From NCBI RefSeq assembly GCF_001715295.1, contig NZ_MDKB01000005.1, forward strand, positions 249,645-313,644: 64,000 nucleotides of DNA. Direction: 5' to 3'. How positions within the stretch are numbered: the stretch's first letter is position 1; each line of letters opens with the position of its first letter. This DNA is from Streptomyces griseus (GTDB lineage: Bacteria > Actinomycetota > Actinomycetes > Streptomycetales > Streptomycetaceae). Under the pieces are notes generated by a model, which had not been told where the DNA came from, searched no databases, and saw nothing but the letters and a program-made list of their open reading frames with translations. Position numbers and translations under genes: made by a program. This document shows, piece after piece, positions 43,323 through 52,634 of the stretch.

Positions 43323-44216
43323 TCAGGGCGCCTCGCCGGGAACGGTGATCACCGGACACTCGGCCCGGTGCAGGAGTCCGTGGACCACCGACCCGAGCCG
43401 CATGCCCGTGTACCCACCGCGCCCGCGCCGTCCGACGACGACCGCGTGCGCGGTGGACGACGCTCGGGCGAGCTCCTCCACCGGATGCCCCCGGCGCACC
43501 TCCTGCGTCAACCGCACGTCCGGGTACCTGTCGGACCATCCGGCAAGCACCTCGGCGAGAAGGCGCGTACGCTCCTCCAGCTCGGCTCCCCCTTCGCCGA
43601 GCTGGACGGTGGGCCGGGTCCCGCCGAAGACGGTGGGCCGGGGCCACACCCACACCGCGTGAACGACCGCCTTGCGGACGTCTGCCTCCTCGAACGCGAA
43701 CCTCACGGCCTCGTGCGAGGAAGCGCTGCCGTCCACCCCTACGACCAGGTGGGGAGGATGCTCCGCCGTGTGCTCGGGTGCCCGCACGACGACCACGGGG
43801 CAGCTCGCCTGGGCGCTGAGCGGCGCTGCCACCGAGCGGGTGCTGAGCAGTTCCGCCGGGCGGCTGAGCCGCCGGGAGCCGACCACGATCATGGGGGTGC
43901 GATCGGTCGCGCGCCGGCCGAGCACCACCGCCGGCTGGCCGTCGACGAGTTCGGTCACCACGTGGGCGTGGGGGCTGAGCCGGAGGATCGTCTCACCGGC
44001 GGCGGCGAGCGCCTCCCGCCCCTGCGCCTGGAGGAACATGTGGTGCGGCGTCGAGTCCACGTGCTGGGTGTCGTGCAGGAACGGGACCGCCAGTACGAGC
44101 CGCAGCGGCAGGTTCCTGCGGTCGGCCTCGTCAGCCGCCCAGGCGAGCGTGGGCACCGAGGGATCGGCCGGATCGACGCCTACCACGATGTGCTGATCCG
44201 CGAAGGGGTGCGTCAT
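43323..44216 (-). CDS. Tandem-domain universal stress protein A
   Basis: This universal stress protein of 297 residues has two UspA domains. Domain one (about 8-145) begins HIVVGVDPADPSV, and domain two (about 155-297) begins HLVVGVDGSASSHEA. Nucleotide-binding GxxGxG-like loops are visible (VGRRGRGGYTGMRLGSVVHGLL). Such proteins bind ATP and are induced by hypoxia and redox stress. The gene is divergent from the NAPRT operon, and an OsdR-type box lies in the middle of the gap (44339-44355). Confidence 0.9.
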   Translation of the reverse strand: MTHPFADQHIVVGVDPADPSVPTLAWAADEADRRNLPLRLVLAVPFLHDTQHVDSTPHHMFLQAQGREALAAAGETILRLSPHAHVVTELVDGQPAVVLGRRATDRTPMIVVGSRRLSRPAELLSTRSVAAPLSAQASCPVVVVRAPEHTAEHPPHLVVGVDGSASSHEAVRFAFEEADVRKAVVHAVWVWPRPTVFGGTRPTVQLGEGGAELEERTRLLAEVLAGWSDRYPDVRLTQEVRRGHPVEELARASSTAHAVVVGRRGRGGYTGMRLGSVVHGLLHRAECPVITVPGEAP

Positions 44217-44338
44217 CGTTCCTCCTCAACCGAGCACCGGGGGCATCCGCACCGGACACGCTCCCCGGGCCGCGTACGCTGCGTCTCCACGCTCCTGTCC
44301 GCGGTGCCGCGGGCGGAAGGGGCACGGCGGCCCCACCC

Positions 44339-44355
44339 GGGGGCCGAAGGTCCCC
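44339..44355. promoter_or_regulatory. Candidate OsdR box in divergent usp-NAPRT promoter
   Basis: GGGGGCCGAAGGTCCCC has the GGGGNC-N5-GTCCCC form seen at 41.6 kb. It lies 123 bp upstream of the stress-protein gene and 133 bp upstream of the NAPRT gene. A half-match, ACTCCC-GAAGG-TGCCCC, follows at 44373-44389. Confidence 0.7.
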
Positions 44356-44487
44356 GGGACCCGCACGGCTCGACTCCCGAAGGTGCCCCACTCGGCCCTT
44401 TACGCGACCGTAGCCCCACGGAACCCTGTTAAGCGTGCACGGGGCGCCGATCCGGACCGCACTCCGTGACCCCGGCGAGAAGAGGTG

Positions 44488-45858
44488 ATGAGCGCCGTGT
44501 CGCACGTCACGACCACGGATCTGTACGAGGCGTCGATGGCTCTCTCCTACCTGCGGGAAGGCATGACCGCCGACGCCACGTTCAGCCTGTTCGTACGCGA
44601 TCTGCCTCCGGGACGCGGCTTCCTCGTGAGCGCGGGCCTGGAACCGGTCCTCGACTTCCTGACCGATTTCCGCGTCACCCCGGACGACGCGCGGGACTTC
44701 GCCGTGGCCCTCGGCTGCTCACCCCACGAAGTGCGGCCGCTTGTCGGTATGGGCTTCGACGGCGAGGTGAGAGCCGTACCGGAGGGGCGGACGATTCTGC
44801 CCGGTGAGCCCCTGCTCGAGGTCACCGCTCCGCTGCCCCAGGCCCAGCTCGTGGAGACCTGGCTGCTGAGCCAGGTCAGCCACCAGACGGCCGTCGCGTC
44901 CAAGGCGGCACGATGTGTGACAGCCGCGGCCGGCCGTCCCGTCATCGACTTCTCCCTGCGCCGCGGACACGGCCCGGCGGCGGGGATGCAGGCGGCCAGG
45001 GTGGGGGCGATGGTCGGCTTCGCAGGCACCAGTAACGTCGCCGCGGCCCTCCGGTGGAACATGACCGCCTCCGGCACCATGGCGCACTCGTACGTCGAGG
45101 CCTTCGGCGACGAGCGGGCCGCGTTCGAGGCGTTCGCACGCAGCCGGGCCGGACCGGTCACCTTCCTGGTCGACACGTACGACACCGCTGACGGTGTCAC
45201 CACTGCCGCGGACGTGCTCAACGACCTGCGGCGCGGACCGGGGTCCGCGATCAGACTCGACAGCGGCGATCTCGCGGCGCTCGCACGGCAGTCGCGCGGC
45301 ATCCTGGACGACGCGGGGCTGCGTGACGTCGCCATCATCGCGAGTGGCGGTCTCGACGAGTACCGCATCGACCGCCTGGTGCGTTCCGGCGCCCCCATCG
45401 ACGTGTACGCCGTGGGCACCAGGGTCGGGACCGCTGCCGACGCCCCTTACCTCGACACCGCCTACAAACTGGTGGAGTACGACGGCCGGCCGATGATGAA
45501 GCTCTCCGCCGCCAAGGTGACCGCGCCCGGACGCAAGCAGATCCTTCGCTCCCGGGGTGTGGGAGACGTGATAGCGCTGGCGGACGAGGACGTACGGGCG
45601 GACCAGGAACCCCTCCTGCGGACGGTCATGGCCGAAGGACGCCGTACCGGTGCGCCCGACACTCTGGCCGCGGCGCACGAGCGGTTCGTCGGCGATCTGG
45701 CCGCCCTCCCCCGCTCCGCCCGCGAGATACGCGATCCGGAACCACCCGTGCCGGCCGTCTCCCCCCGCCTCGCGGACCTGACGTCCGAGGTCCGTCGCCG
45801 CCTGGAGCGGGACGTCGGGGAACGACGGGCGGCATGGGGCCGCCGAGGAGCACGCTGA
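44488..45858 (+). CDS. pncB: Nicotinate phosphoribosyltransferase (PncB2-like)
   Basis: This NAD-salvage enzyme joins nicotinate and PRPP to give nicotinate mononucleotide. It has 456 residues, starting with TTDLYEASMALSYL. RRGHGPAAGMQAARVG (about 150-170), GTSNVAAAL, SGTMAHSYVEAFG, RLDSGDLAALA and KLVEYDGRPMMKLSA are typical family blocks. M. tuberculosis PncB2 (Rv0573c) is DosR-controlled, which fits the island. I chose the ATG at 44488; a GTG at 44497 is a plausible alternative. It heads an operon with a stress protein and a nitroreductase. Confidence 0.93.
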   Translation: MSAVSHVTTTDLYEASMALSYLREGMTADATFSLFVRDLPPGRGFLVSAGLEPVLDFLTDFRVTPDDARDFAVALGCSPHEVRPLVGMGFDGEVRAVPEGRTILPGEPLLEVTAPLPQAQLVETWLLSQVSHQTAVASKAARCVTAAAGRPVIDFSLRRGHGPAAGMQAARVGAMVGFAGTSNVAAALRWNMTASGTMAHSYVEAFGDERAAFEAFARSRAGPVTFLVDTYDTADGVTTAADVLNDLRRGPGSAIRLDSGDLAALARQSRGILDDAGLRDVAIIASGGLDEYRIDRLVRSGAPIDVYAVGTRVGTAADAPYLDTAYKLVEYDGRPMMKLSAAKVTAPGRKQILRSRGVGDVIALADEDVRADQEPLLRTVMAEGRRTGAPDTLAAAHERFVGDLAALPRSAREIRDPEPPVPAVSPRLADLTSEVRRRLERDVGERRAAWGRRGAR

Positions 45859-45908
45859 GGCTCGACTCTCCGGCCCGGACCGATACGCGGCAACGCGAGG
45901 AGACCACC

Positions 45909-46814
45909 ATGGCAGGCAACGTGACGGTAGGACTCAACGGAACGCCGGAGAGCCTCGCAGCCGTGAGATGGGCTGCGCGGGAGGCCGCTCTCCGGCAGCT
46001 GCCCCTGCGGATCGTGCATGTCCGGGAGTGGCCCTTCACGCCGGAGGTCCCCGTACCCACCGAGCGGACGGACGAGGACGAGGACACGCTCGCGGAGGCG
46101 GCCCGGCTGGCGGAACTGGACCAGCCGGGCCTGGCCGTGACCACGGACAACCTGTCGGGGCACCGCCCCACCCAGGTGCTCATGGCCGAGGTCGACGCGC
46201 CGGGGCGGGTGGATCTGCTGGTGCTCGGTTCGCGCGGGCTCAGTTTCGCCGGCTTCCTCGTCGGTTCCACGTCGTTGCCGCTCGCCGCGGCGTCCGAGCG
46301 GCCGGTCGTACTGGTCCGCCCCCTGACGCCACGGGAGGAGGAGCGGAACGCCCCCGTCGACACCGACGACGTGCTCATCGGCGTCGAACTGAAGGAGGGG
46401 TGCGACCAGGAGGTACTGGAGTTCGGTTTCACCGAGGCCGCCCTGCGGCACAGCCGCCTGCGGGTGGTGCACGCGTGGTCCCTGCCGGCGATGTACTCGT
46501 ACGCACAGACCGCCGACCCGGGACTGGGGAACGAACTCGCCGGTCATGTCACGCGCGATCTGGAGCGGGCCGTCGCTCCGTGGCGGACGCGGTTTCCCGA
46601 CGTGACCGTCGAGACGAAGGCCGTCGTGGGCACGCCCGGTGCCGAGCTCGTCTACGCCTCGCCCCATGCCGGGCTGCTGGTGGTGGGCCGGCGTCCGCGA
46701 CGGCACCTGGCCGGTCCCCGGCTCGGGCACGTGGCGCACGCCGTCATCCATCATGCCGCCTGCCCCGTGGCGGTCGTCCCCGCGAGTGCCCCCTCGTCCG
46801 GGAAGGAACACTGA
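45909..46814 (+). CDS. Tandem-domain universal stress protein B
   Basis: This 301-residue protein has two UspA domains (about 5-145 and 157-298). Domain one starts VTVGLNGTPESLAAVRWA and has VLGSRGLSFAGFLVGSTSLPLAA. Domain two has VVGRRPRRHLAGPRLGHVAHAVI, with a less regular nucleotide loop. It lies 50 bp after the NAPRT gene, and its stop overlaps the nitroreductase start by one base. Divergence from the other stress proteins suggests an older duplication. Confidence 0.9.
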   Translation: MAGNVTVGLNGTPESLAAVRWAAREAALRQLPLRIVHVREWPFTPEVPVPTERTDEDEDTLAEAARLAELDQPGLAVTTDNLSGHRPTQVLMAEVDAPGRVDLLVLGSRGLSFAGFLVGSTSLPLAAASERPVVLVRPLTPREEERNAPVDTDDVLIGVELKEGCDQEVLEFGFTEAALRHSRLRVVHAWSLPAMYSYAQTADPGLGNELAGHVTRDLERAVAPWRTRFPDVTVETKAVVGTPGAELVYASPHAGLLVVGRRPRRHLAGPRLGHVAHAVIHHAACPVAVVPASAPSSGKEH

Positions 46815-47809
46815 TGACTCGACACCCTGAGGTGGCGGCGGTGACCGCGTGGGTCCGGGACGCCACGATGGCGCCCTCCATGCACAACGCGCAGCCCTGG
46901 CGTTTCCGGTACGCATCGGCGGTGGGGACGCTCGATCTGCGGATGGACACGGCGCGCTACATGCCGGAGACCGATCCCACCACCCGCGGCATGCACATCA
47001 GCTGCGGGGCGGCCCTGTTCAATCTCCGTGTGGCCGCCGCCCACGCCGGGTGGGCTGCGGACGTCCGCCTGCTGCCCGATCCCGCCGATGCCGAACTGCT
47101 CGCCACGGCCGTGTTCGCCGAGTCCGACGGTCTCGGCGCCACGGCCGGCCTGTACCCGGCGATCACCCGTCGGCGCAGCAGCCGTCACCCCTTCACGGAC
47201 GAGGCGATCCCCGACGCCGTACTCGACCGGCTCCAGGGCGCTGCGCGGTCCGAGGGCGCGGGCATGGCCGTGCTGAGCGAGTGGCAGGTCGACGCGGTGC
47301 TCGACGTGGTGAAGGAGGCCGAGGAGGACGAATCCCTGTCCCCTGCCGTCCGGCGCGAGATCGCCCGGTGGACGGGGGGCGGCGCCGAGGTGTCCGAGGG
47401 GATCCCCGACTACGCCTTCGGGCCTGCACGGCACGACGGCCGGGCGCCGGTGAGGGACTTCGCGATGGGCCGTCCGGTCCCCGGCCGCGAGTCGGCGGTC
47501 TTCGAGCAGTCCCCCCGCCTCGTCGTGCTCGGAACCTCGGACGACCGCCCTCAGGACTGGCTGCTCGCCGGCCAGGCCCTGGAACGTCTTCTGCTCCAGG
47601 CCACCCTGGACGGACTGTCCACCTCGCTCAACTCACAGGCCATCGAACGAGCCGAACTGCGCTGGCTGTTGAGGGATCCGGTGTCTCCTTCCCTCACGGC
47701 GTTCCCCCAGATGCTGCTCAGGCTGGGATACGGCCCCCCGGTCCCGCCGACCCCGCGCCGGGCGGTGAGCGACGTGCTCGAGATCGAACAGCCTTCGCAG
47801 CCGGGCTGA
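46814..47809 (+). CDS. Acg-like nitroreductase-family protein
   Basis: This 331-residue nitroreductase-fold protein has the Acg/Rv2032 arrangement. The N-terminal block DATMAPSMHNAQPWRFRY is the flavin-binding SxHNxQPWRF motif. Two fused half-domains follow, with GAALFNLRVAA and RRRSSRHPFTDEAIP. A C-terminal segment has LLAGQALERLLLQATLDGLSTSLNSQAIE and the LRLGYGPPVPPTPRR ending. Mycobacterial Acg is among the most strongly DosR-induced genes, and an FMN-storage role has been proposed for it. The gene ends the NAPRT-usp operon. Confidence 0.9.
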   Translation: MTRHPEVAAVTAWVRDATMAPSMHNAQPWRFRYASAVGTLDLRMDTARYMPETDPTTRGMHISCGAALFNLRVAAAHAGWAADVRLLPDPADAELLATAVFAESDGLGATAGLYPAITRRRSSRHPFTDEAIPDAVLDRLQGAARSEGAGMAVLSEWQVDAVLDVVKEAEEDESLSPAVRREIARWTGGGAEVSEGIPDYAFGPARHDGRAPVRDFAMGRPVPGRESAVFEQSPRLVVLGTSDDRPQDWLLAGQALERLLLQATLDGLSTSLNSQAIERAELRWLLRDPVSPSLTAFPQMLLRLGYGPPVPPTPRRAVSDVLEIEQPSQPG

Positions 47810-47844
47810 TACGCCGGCCGGGTGGCCCGGGCTCCCCTGTTGCG

Positions 47845-47884
47845 TGAACTGTCGTGCGGACGTCTGAACTGCCGTGCGGACGTC
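47845..47884. repeat. 20-bp tandem duplication
   Basis: TGAACTGTCGTGCGGACGTC and TGAACTGCCGTGCGGACGTC lie head to tail (one mismatch). Just after them, GTGGACGGCGGTC also repeats at a 20-bp interval (47908 and 47928). They fill the gap between the convergent nitroreductase and flavin-reductase-type genes, and no role is evident. Confidence 0.8.
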
Positions 47885-47959
47885 TGCCGGTGTCACGGCC
47901 GGTGTCCGTGGACGGCGGTCGGTCCGGTGTGGACGGCGGTCATGTCAGCGGGAGGTCGG

Positions 47960-48649
47960 TCAGTTGTCGCGCACGACGATGCGGCGGCCCGTCACCCTGC
48001 TGGGTGTCACCACGATCCAGCTGTCCCGTCGCCCGCCGGCCCACGGCGTGGCGGGACGCGGCATCGTCTCGAGCCGTCGGACCTCCTCCGGGTCGGTGAC
48101 CGTGCGTGCCGGACCCACGAGCAGGACGCTCCACCCGCGGCTGAACGCCTCGTCGATGTGGTCCACCTCGAAGGCCGTCTCGTGCCCCGCCGCGTGCAGC
48201 GGGCCGGAGTCCGGCGCGGTCCGGTAGGCGATCGTCCCCTCGGTGGTGACGTAGTTGACGGGGAAGACAGCGGGCCCCCGCTCGCCGGTGACGACCACGC
48301 GGCCCACTCCGTGGCTGCCGAGCAGTCTCCAGCACTCCTCCTGGCCGAGCTCGACCAACTCGGGGTGGTAGGCGGCTCTGCCCACACCGGGAGGAAGGTC
48401 GACCGTGCCGCCGGCGAGTTCGTCCACGGTCGTCTCGAGGGCGTTGGCCAGGCGCAGCATGAAGCCCGTCCCGTGCGTGCCCGGCTGCGTCTCCACGTAC
48501 TCGATGTAGCCGGGTGCGGAGCCGGTGCGGAGTGCGACGTCCGCTCTGGTCAGTCCGAGTTGCTCGCGGCGCGCGGCGACACGTCTGCCGATGTCCCCCA
48601 CCGCTCCGGCCTCGGGCTCGGGGGGCTCCTTGCGTGACCTGTCGGCCAT
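47960..48649 (-). CDS. XRE HTH domain fused to PNPOx-like flavin protein
   Basis: The N-terminal helix-turn-helix of the XRE type spans about residues 18-80 (IGRRVAARREQLGLTRADVALRTG, APGYIEYVE). It joins a pyridoxamine-phosphate-oxidase-like split-barrel domain (about 95-225) with LLGSHGVGRVVVTGERGPAVFPVNYV, AFEVDHIDEAFSRGWSVLLVG and WIVVTPSRVTGRRI. The barrel usually binds FMN or F420 and reduces a small molecule. The fusion suggests a redox-responsive DNA-binding protein or a fused regulator. It sits among the dormancy genes and converges on the nitroreductase gene. Confidence 0.88.
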   Translation of the reverse strand: MADRSRKEPPEPEAGAVGDIGRRVAARREQLGLTRADVALRTGSAPGYIEYVETQPGTHGTGFMLRLANALETTVDELAGGTVDLPPGVGRAAYHPELVELGQEECWRLLGSHGVGRVVVTGERGPAVFPVNYVTTEGTIAYRTAPDSGPLHAAGHETAFEVDHIDEAFSRGWSVLLVGPARTVTDPEEVRRLETMPRPATPWAGGRRDSWIVVTPSRVTGRRIVVRDN

Positions 48650-48742
48650 GACGGTTCACCTTCCTGGTCGGGGGGCGGTCGTGGCGGCTTCCCCACCTGG
48701 AGGGGCGGGGATCGGGAGCGGGCGCGCCGGTACGCGTTCACG

Positions 48743-48867
48743 CTAAGGGCTGTCCCGCGCTTCCCGGCGGATCAGCGCGCGGCGTCGGACACGGCACGTC
48801 CCGATGCGGAGGGAAGGCCGCGCACCGGACGGAGGTGGACGGTCCGGCGACGCGGCCGGAACAGCCC
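48743..48867. repeat. Diverged second copy of the palindromic intergenic repeat
   Basis: CTAAGGGCTGTCCCGC (48743-48758) differs in one base from the left end of the 26409-26579 element. The similarity continues for about 45 bases (TTCCCGG, GATCAGCG, CGGCGTCGGA). The right end (CCGGAACAGCCC, 48856-48867) is only partly conserved. It is a decayed or deleted copy in the gap before the PPDK stop. Confidence 0.6.
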
Positions 48868-48904
48868 GGGCCGTGGACGGGGGCACCGCATCGCGTGGCA
48901 GCAT

Positions 48905-51598
48905 TCAGTCGCCCTCGCCCTCCGGAGCGGGGCGGAGCGCGGCGCGTCCCGCCTCCAGTCGTGCGACGGGGACGCGGAAGGGCGAGCAGGACACGTAGTC
49001 CAGGCCGGCACGGTGGAAGTAGTGCACGGACCGGGGGTCTCCGCCGTGCTCTCCGCACACGCCGACCGTGAGGCCGGGCCTCGCCCTTCGGCCCTCGGAC
49101 ACGGCGATCTCGATCAGACGCCCCACTCCCTCACGGTCGATCGTCTCGAACGGCGAGACGTCGAAGATACCCTTGTCCAGGTAGGCGGAGAAGAACGCGG
49201 CCTCGACGTCGTCCCTGGAGAAGCCCCAGGTGGTCTGGGTCAGGTCGTTCGTCCCGAAGGAGAAGAACGCGGCGCTCCGCGCGATCCGCCCGGCGGTGAG
49301 AGCCGCCCTCGGCAGTTCGATCATCGTGCCGACCGGACAGGCCACGTTCATCCCGGCCTCGGACATCACCAGGCCCCACACCCGCTCGACCTCCTCGCGC
49401 ACGAGGACGAGCTCCTCCACCGTTCCCACCAGGGGAACCATGATCTCGGGCCGTGGATCTCCGCCGGCCCGTACGCGCGCCACCACCGCCTCGGCCACGG
49501 CACGGGTCTGCATCTCCACCAGTCCGGGAACCACCAGGCCGAGCCGTACGCCACGCAGACCCAGCATGGGGTTGCTCTCGTCCATCCGGGTGACCGCCGC
49601 CAGCAGCTTCCTGTCGTACTCCCCGAGCGGCTCCCCTCGTTCCTCCCGCCGTGCGGCCTTCACCGCCACCTCCGCGCGGTCGGGCAGGAACTCGTGCAGG
49701 GGCGGGTCGAGAAGGCGAATGGTCACCGGAGCACCGTCCATCGCCTCGAATATCGCGGTGAAGTCCAGCCGCTGGTGAGGCAGCAGCGCTGCCAGCGCGG
49801 TCTCCCGTTCCCCGTCGGTCTGCGCGAGGATCATCGCTTCCACCAGGGGGCGCCTCTCCCCCAGGAACATGTGCTCGGTGCGGCACAGTCCGATGCCCTG
49901 CGCCCCGAACCGGCGGGCCCGGGCAGCTTCCTCGGGCGTGTCGGCGTTGGCCCGCACCTCCAGCCGCCGAGCGGCGTCCGCCTGCGTGAGCATCCGGTGC
50001 ACATCCCGGACCACCTGCGGGGAGTCGTCGCCGGGCTCCGGTGAGCCCGACTCGAGGTGGTTCATGACGGCGGAATCCGCCAGCGGTGCCGCGCCGAGGT
50101 AGACGAAGCCCTCCGATCCGTCGACGGAGATGACCGTCCCCTCACGCACCGTGTCGCTCGCCGTCAGGAACAGGTGCTCCTCCACCGTGATGCCGTCGGC
50201 CCCGCAGACACAGACCTTTCCCATGCCGCGCGCCACCACGGCGGCGTGGCTGGTCTTTCCTCCGCGGCTCGTCAGTACCGCCTCGGCCGCCATCATGCCC
50301 GGCAGGTCGTCGGGGCTCGTCTCCTGGCGGACCAGTACCACCTTCTCGCCCTCGGCGGACCGGCGGACGGCCTCCGCGGAGTCGAACACCGCGGCTCCCA
50401 CCGCGGCTCCCGGCGAGGCCGGGATGCCCCGCGCCAGCACCTCGGTGGTGGCGGACGCGGCGAACCGGGGGAACATCAGCCGGGACAGTCCCTCCCCGTC
50501 CACCCGGAGCAGCGCCTCCTCCATGGTGATCAGGCCCTCCTGTGCCAACTGCGCGGCTATGGCGAAGGCCGCGCGGGAGGTGCGCTTTCCGACGCGGGTC
50601 TGCAGGAGCCACAGCGTTCCGCGCTCGACGGTGAATTCGATGTCGCACAGATCCCGGTAGCGGGCTTCCAGCCGCCGCATGTGGTCGAGCAGCAGGGCGA
50701 AGGAGCCGGGGTCGGTCCGCTCCAGCTCCTGTACGGGCACGGCGTCCCGCACACCGGACACGACGTCCTCGCCCTGGGCGTTCGCCAGGTAGTCGCCGTA
50801 GGCCCCGGGCCGCCCGGAGGCCGGGTCACGGGTGAAGGCCACACCGCTGCCGGAGTCGGGGCCGAGGTTCCCGAACACCATCGTCTGGACGGTGACCGCC
50901 GTGCCCAGGTGGCCGGGAATGTGTTCACGGCGCCGGTAGATGCGCGCTCTGTCGCCGTTCCAGGAGGCGAAGACGGCCAGGATCGCACGACGGAGCTGTT
51001 CGGCGGGTTCCTGCGGGAACGCCTCTCCGGTGCTCTCCTCCGTCAGGTCCTTGTACTGCCGGACGAGGCTGACGAGTTCGGGTGCGTCCAGACGGGTGTC
51101 GTCGGCCGCGCCGCACTCCTCCTTGAGGCGGGCGAGGGCGTCCTCGAAAAGGGTGCCGTCGACGCCCATGACCGTGCTCCCGAACATCTGCACGAGGCGT
51201 CGATAGGAGTCCCAGGCGAACCGTTCGCTGCCGGTCGCCCGGGCGAGTCCGAGCACGGACTGATCGTTCAGCCCGATGTCGAGGATGGTCTCCATCATGC
51301 CCGGCATGGAGTACCGGGCTCCGGAGCGGACGGAGAGCAGCAGGGGGTCGGATTCCTGCCCGAGGCGCCGGCCGGCGGCCCGTTCGAGCGCCGTCAGGTG
51401 CTCGTGCACCTGACGGTCGAGTTCACCGGGCACCCGGCCCGTCTCCAGATACTCCCGGCAGGCGTCGGTGGTCACCGTGAAACCGGGGGGCACGGGCAAC
51501 CCCATCCGGACCATCTCGGCCAGGTTGGCCCCCTTGCCACCGAGGAGACCGGCCATGTCCTTGCCGCCCTCGGCGAAGTCGTACACGTACCTGGTCAT
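48905..51598 (-). CDS. ppdK: Pyruvate, phosphate dikinase
   Basis: This enzyme interconverts ATP, phosphate and pyruvate with AMP, pyrophosphate and PEP. It has 897 residues in three domains. The N-terminal nucleotide-binding domain has GGKGANLAEM and SVRSGARYSMPGMMET. A central swivelling domain carries the catalytic His in GGKTSHAAVVARGMGK (about 450). The C-terminal PEP/pyruvate barrel has RTEHMF, GTNDLTQTTWGFSRDD and the catalytic Cys in GVCGEHGGDP (about 840). The ATG at 51598 begins MTRYVYDF. It follows a stress-protein gene by 61 bp and probably shares its transcript. PPDK also marks the Streptomyces OsdR regulon. Confidence 0.96.
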   Translation of the reverse strand: MTRYVYDFAEGGKDMAGLLGGKGANLAEMVRMGLPVPPGFTVTTDACREYLETGRVPGELDRQVHEHLTALERAAGRRLGQESDPLLLSVRSGARYSMPGMMETILDIGLNDQSVLGLARATGSERFAWDSYRRLVQMFGSTVMGVDGTLFEDALARLKEECGAADDTRLDAPELVSLVRQYKDLTEESTGEAFPQEPAEQLRRAILAVFASWNGDRARIYRRREHIPGHLGTAVTVQTMVFGNLGPDSGSGVAFTRDPASGRPGAYGDYLANAQGEDVVSGVRDAVPVQELERTDPGSFALLLDHMRRLEARYRDLCDIEFTVERGTLWLLQTRVGKRTSRAAFAIAAQLAQEGLITMEEALLRVDGEGLSRLMFPRFAASATTEVLARGIPASPGAAVGAAVFDSAEAVRRSAEGEKVVLVRQETSPDDLPGMMAAEAVLTSRGGKTSHAAVVARGMGKVCVCGADGITVEEHLFLTASDTVREGTVISVDGSEGFVYLGAAPLADSAVMNHLESGSPEPGDDSPQVVRDVHRMLTQADAARRLEVRANADTPEEAARARRFGAQGIGLCRTEHMFLGERRPLVEAMILAQTDGERETALAALLPHQRLDFTAIFEAMDGAPVTIRLLDPPLHEFLPDRAEVAVKAARREERGEPLGEYDRKLLAAVTRMDESNPMLGLRGVRLGLVVPGLVEMQTRAVAEAVVARVRAGGDPRPEIMVPLVGTVEELVLVREEVERVWGLVMSEAGMNVACPVGTMIELPRAALTAGRIARSAAFFSFGTNDLTQTTWGFSRDDVEAAFFSAYLDKGIFDVSPFETIDREGVGRLIEIAVSEGRRARPGLTVGVCGEHGGDPRSVHYFHRAGLDYVSCSPFRVPVARLEAGRAALRPAPEGEGD

Positions 51599-51659
51599 GG
51601 AGCGCACCCGCCGTCTCTCGAGGTGGTCACGGCCGCCGCCGGACATCCGCGCGTGCCGG

Positions 51660-52535
51660 TCATCCGTGCGGCACGACCGCCACCGGCGCCGCCGTGTGGT
51701 GCAGTACGGAGTGGACGACCGGACCTACATGGCCGCCCAGACGTGAGGCACGTTGCCGCAGGCCCACGACGACCAGTCGCGCTCCGGGCGACGAGTCGAC
51801 CAGGATCTGCGCCGGATGCCCCTGGACGCACTCACGGCTCACGCGCACCCCCGGATGGGCCGCGGTCCACGGTGTCAGTGCCGCGTCCATCTCCTTCCGT
51901 CGTGCCTCCGCCGTCTCCTGCATGAGCACGGGCACCACATCGGTCGTACCCGGCCCGTACATCGGTGGCAGGGACCAGCTGTGGACCGCGCGCAGTCCGC
52001 ATCCGTACCGCTCGGCGGCGGCGAAGGCGAAAGCCAGGTGGTCCTCCCGGCCCGTCCCCGGAAGGTCCAGCCCCACGATCACGTCACCGGCCGAGGGCGG
52101 CGGGGCGGAGCCGTCCGGGGCTCCGGCCCGGACGAGGACGAGGGGACAGCGCACCCGGGCCAGCACCGCCAGGGAGACGGAGCCGACGACGAACCCCTTG
52201 ACGCTGCCGAGTCCGCGGGAACCGAGGACCAGGATCTCCGAACGGTCCCCGACCGCCCTGAGCTCCTCCACGGGCGCGCCGGCCTTCTGCTCCGTCTCGA
52301 TCCGCAGCTCCGGATGGTCGCGGCGCAACTGCCCGGCCGCCTCGTGCAGCAGCCCTTCGGCCGAGCGCCGCCTCGTCTCGAGGTCGGCGTAGTGGGCCGC
52401 AGAGGGGTCGTCGTCCCTCCACACGTGTACGAGGCGGAGGGGGCAGCCGCGGATCAGGGCCTCGCCGGCTGCCCAGTCTGCAGCCGCGAGACCCTCGCGG
52501 GATCCGTCGATTCCGGCCGTGACGGTGCGGGACAT
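51660..52535 (-). CDS. Tandem-domain universal stress protein C
   Basis: This 291-residue protein has two UspA domains (about 4-140 and 150-291). Domain one starts TVTAGIDGSREGLAAADWAAGEAL and has VLGSRGLGSVKGFVVGSVSLAVL. Domain two has DVIVGLDLPGTGREDHLAFAFA and VVGLRQRASRLGGHVGPVVHSVL. It heads a leftward unit with PPDK and is divergent from a single-domain stress-protein gene. The shared 267-bp gap holds a partial OsdR-type site at 52618-52634. Confidence 0.9.
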   Translation of the reverse strand: MSRTVTAGIDGSREGLAAADWAAGEALIRGCPLRLVHVWRDDDPSAAHYADLETRRRSAEGLLHEAAGQLRRDHPELRIETEQKAGAPVEELRAVGDRSEILVLGSRGLGSVKGFVVGSVSLAVLARVRCPLVLVRAGAPDGSAPPPSAGDVIVGLDLPGTGREDHLAFAFAAAERYGCGLRAVHSWSLPPMYGPGTTDVVPVLMQETAEARRKEMDAALTPWTAAHPGVRVSRECVQGHPAQILVDSSPGARLVVVGLRQRASRLGGHVGPVVHSVLHHTAAPVAVVPHG

Positions 52536-52617
52536 GGTGCGCTCCTCACGAGAACGGTTCCTTCCTCAGGGTGTACCGGACCCGGCGGCCCCCGGAAGGG
52601 GCCGGAAGGGCACAGGC

Positions 52618-52634
52618 ACGGACCGGTCGGCCCC
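52618..52634. promoter_or_regulatory. Partial OsdR-type box in divergent usp promoter
   Basis: ACGGACCGGTCGGCCCC shares the right arm (GGCCCC) and most of the spacer with the box at 41672-41688; two bases of the left arm differ. It lies 83 bp upstream of stress protein C and 169 bp upstream of stress protein D. Confidence 0.4.

Noticed and set aside
52587..52603. GGCCCC-N5-GGGGCC palindrome near the stress-protein promoter
   Set aside because: Its arms point the wrong way relative to the GGGGAC-N5-GTCCCC box; it may be a chance GC-rich dyad.
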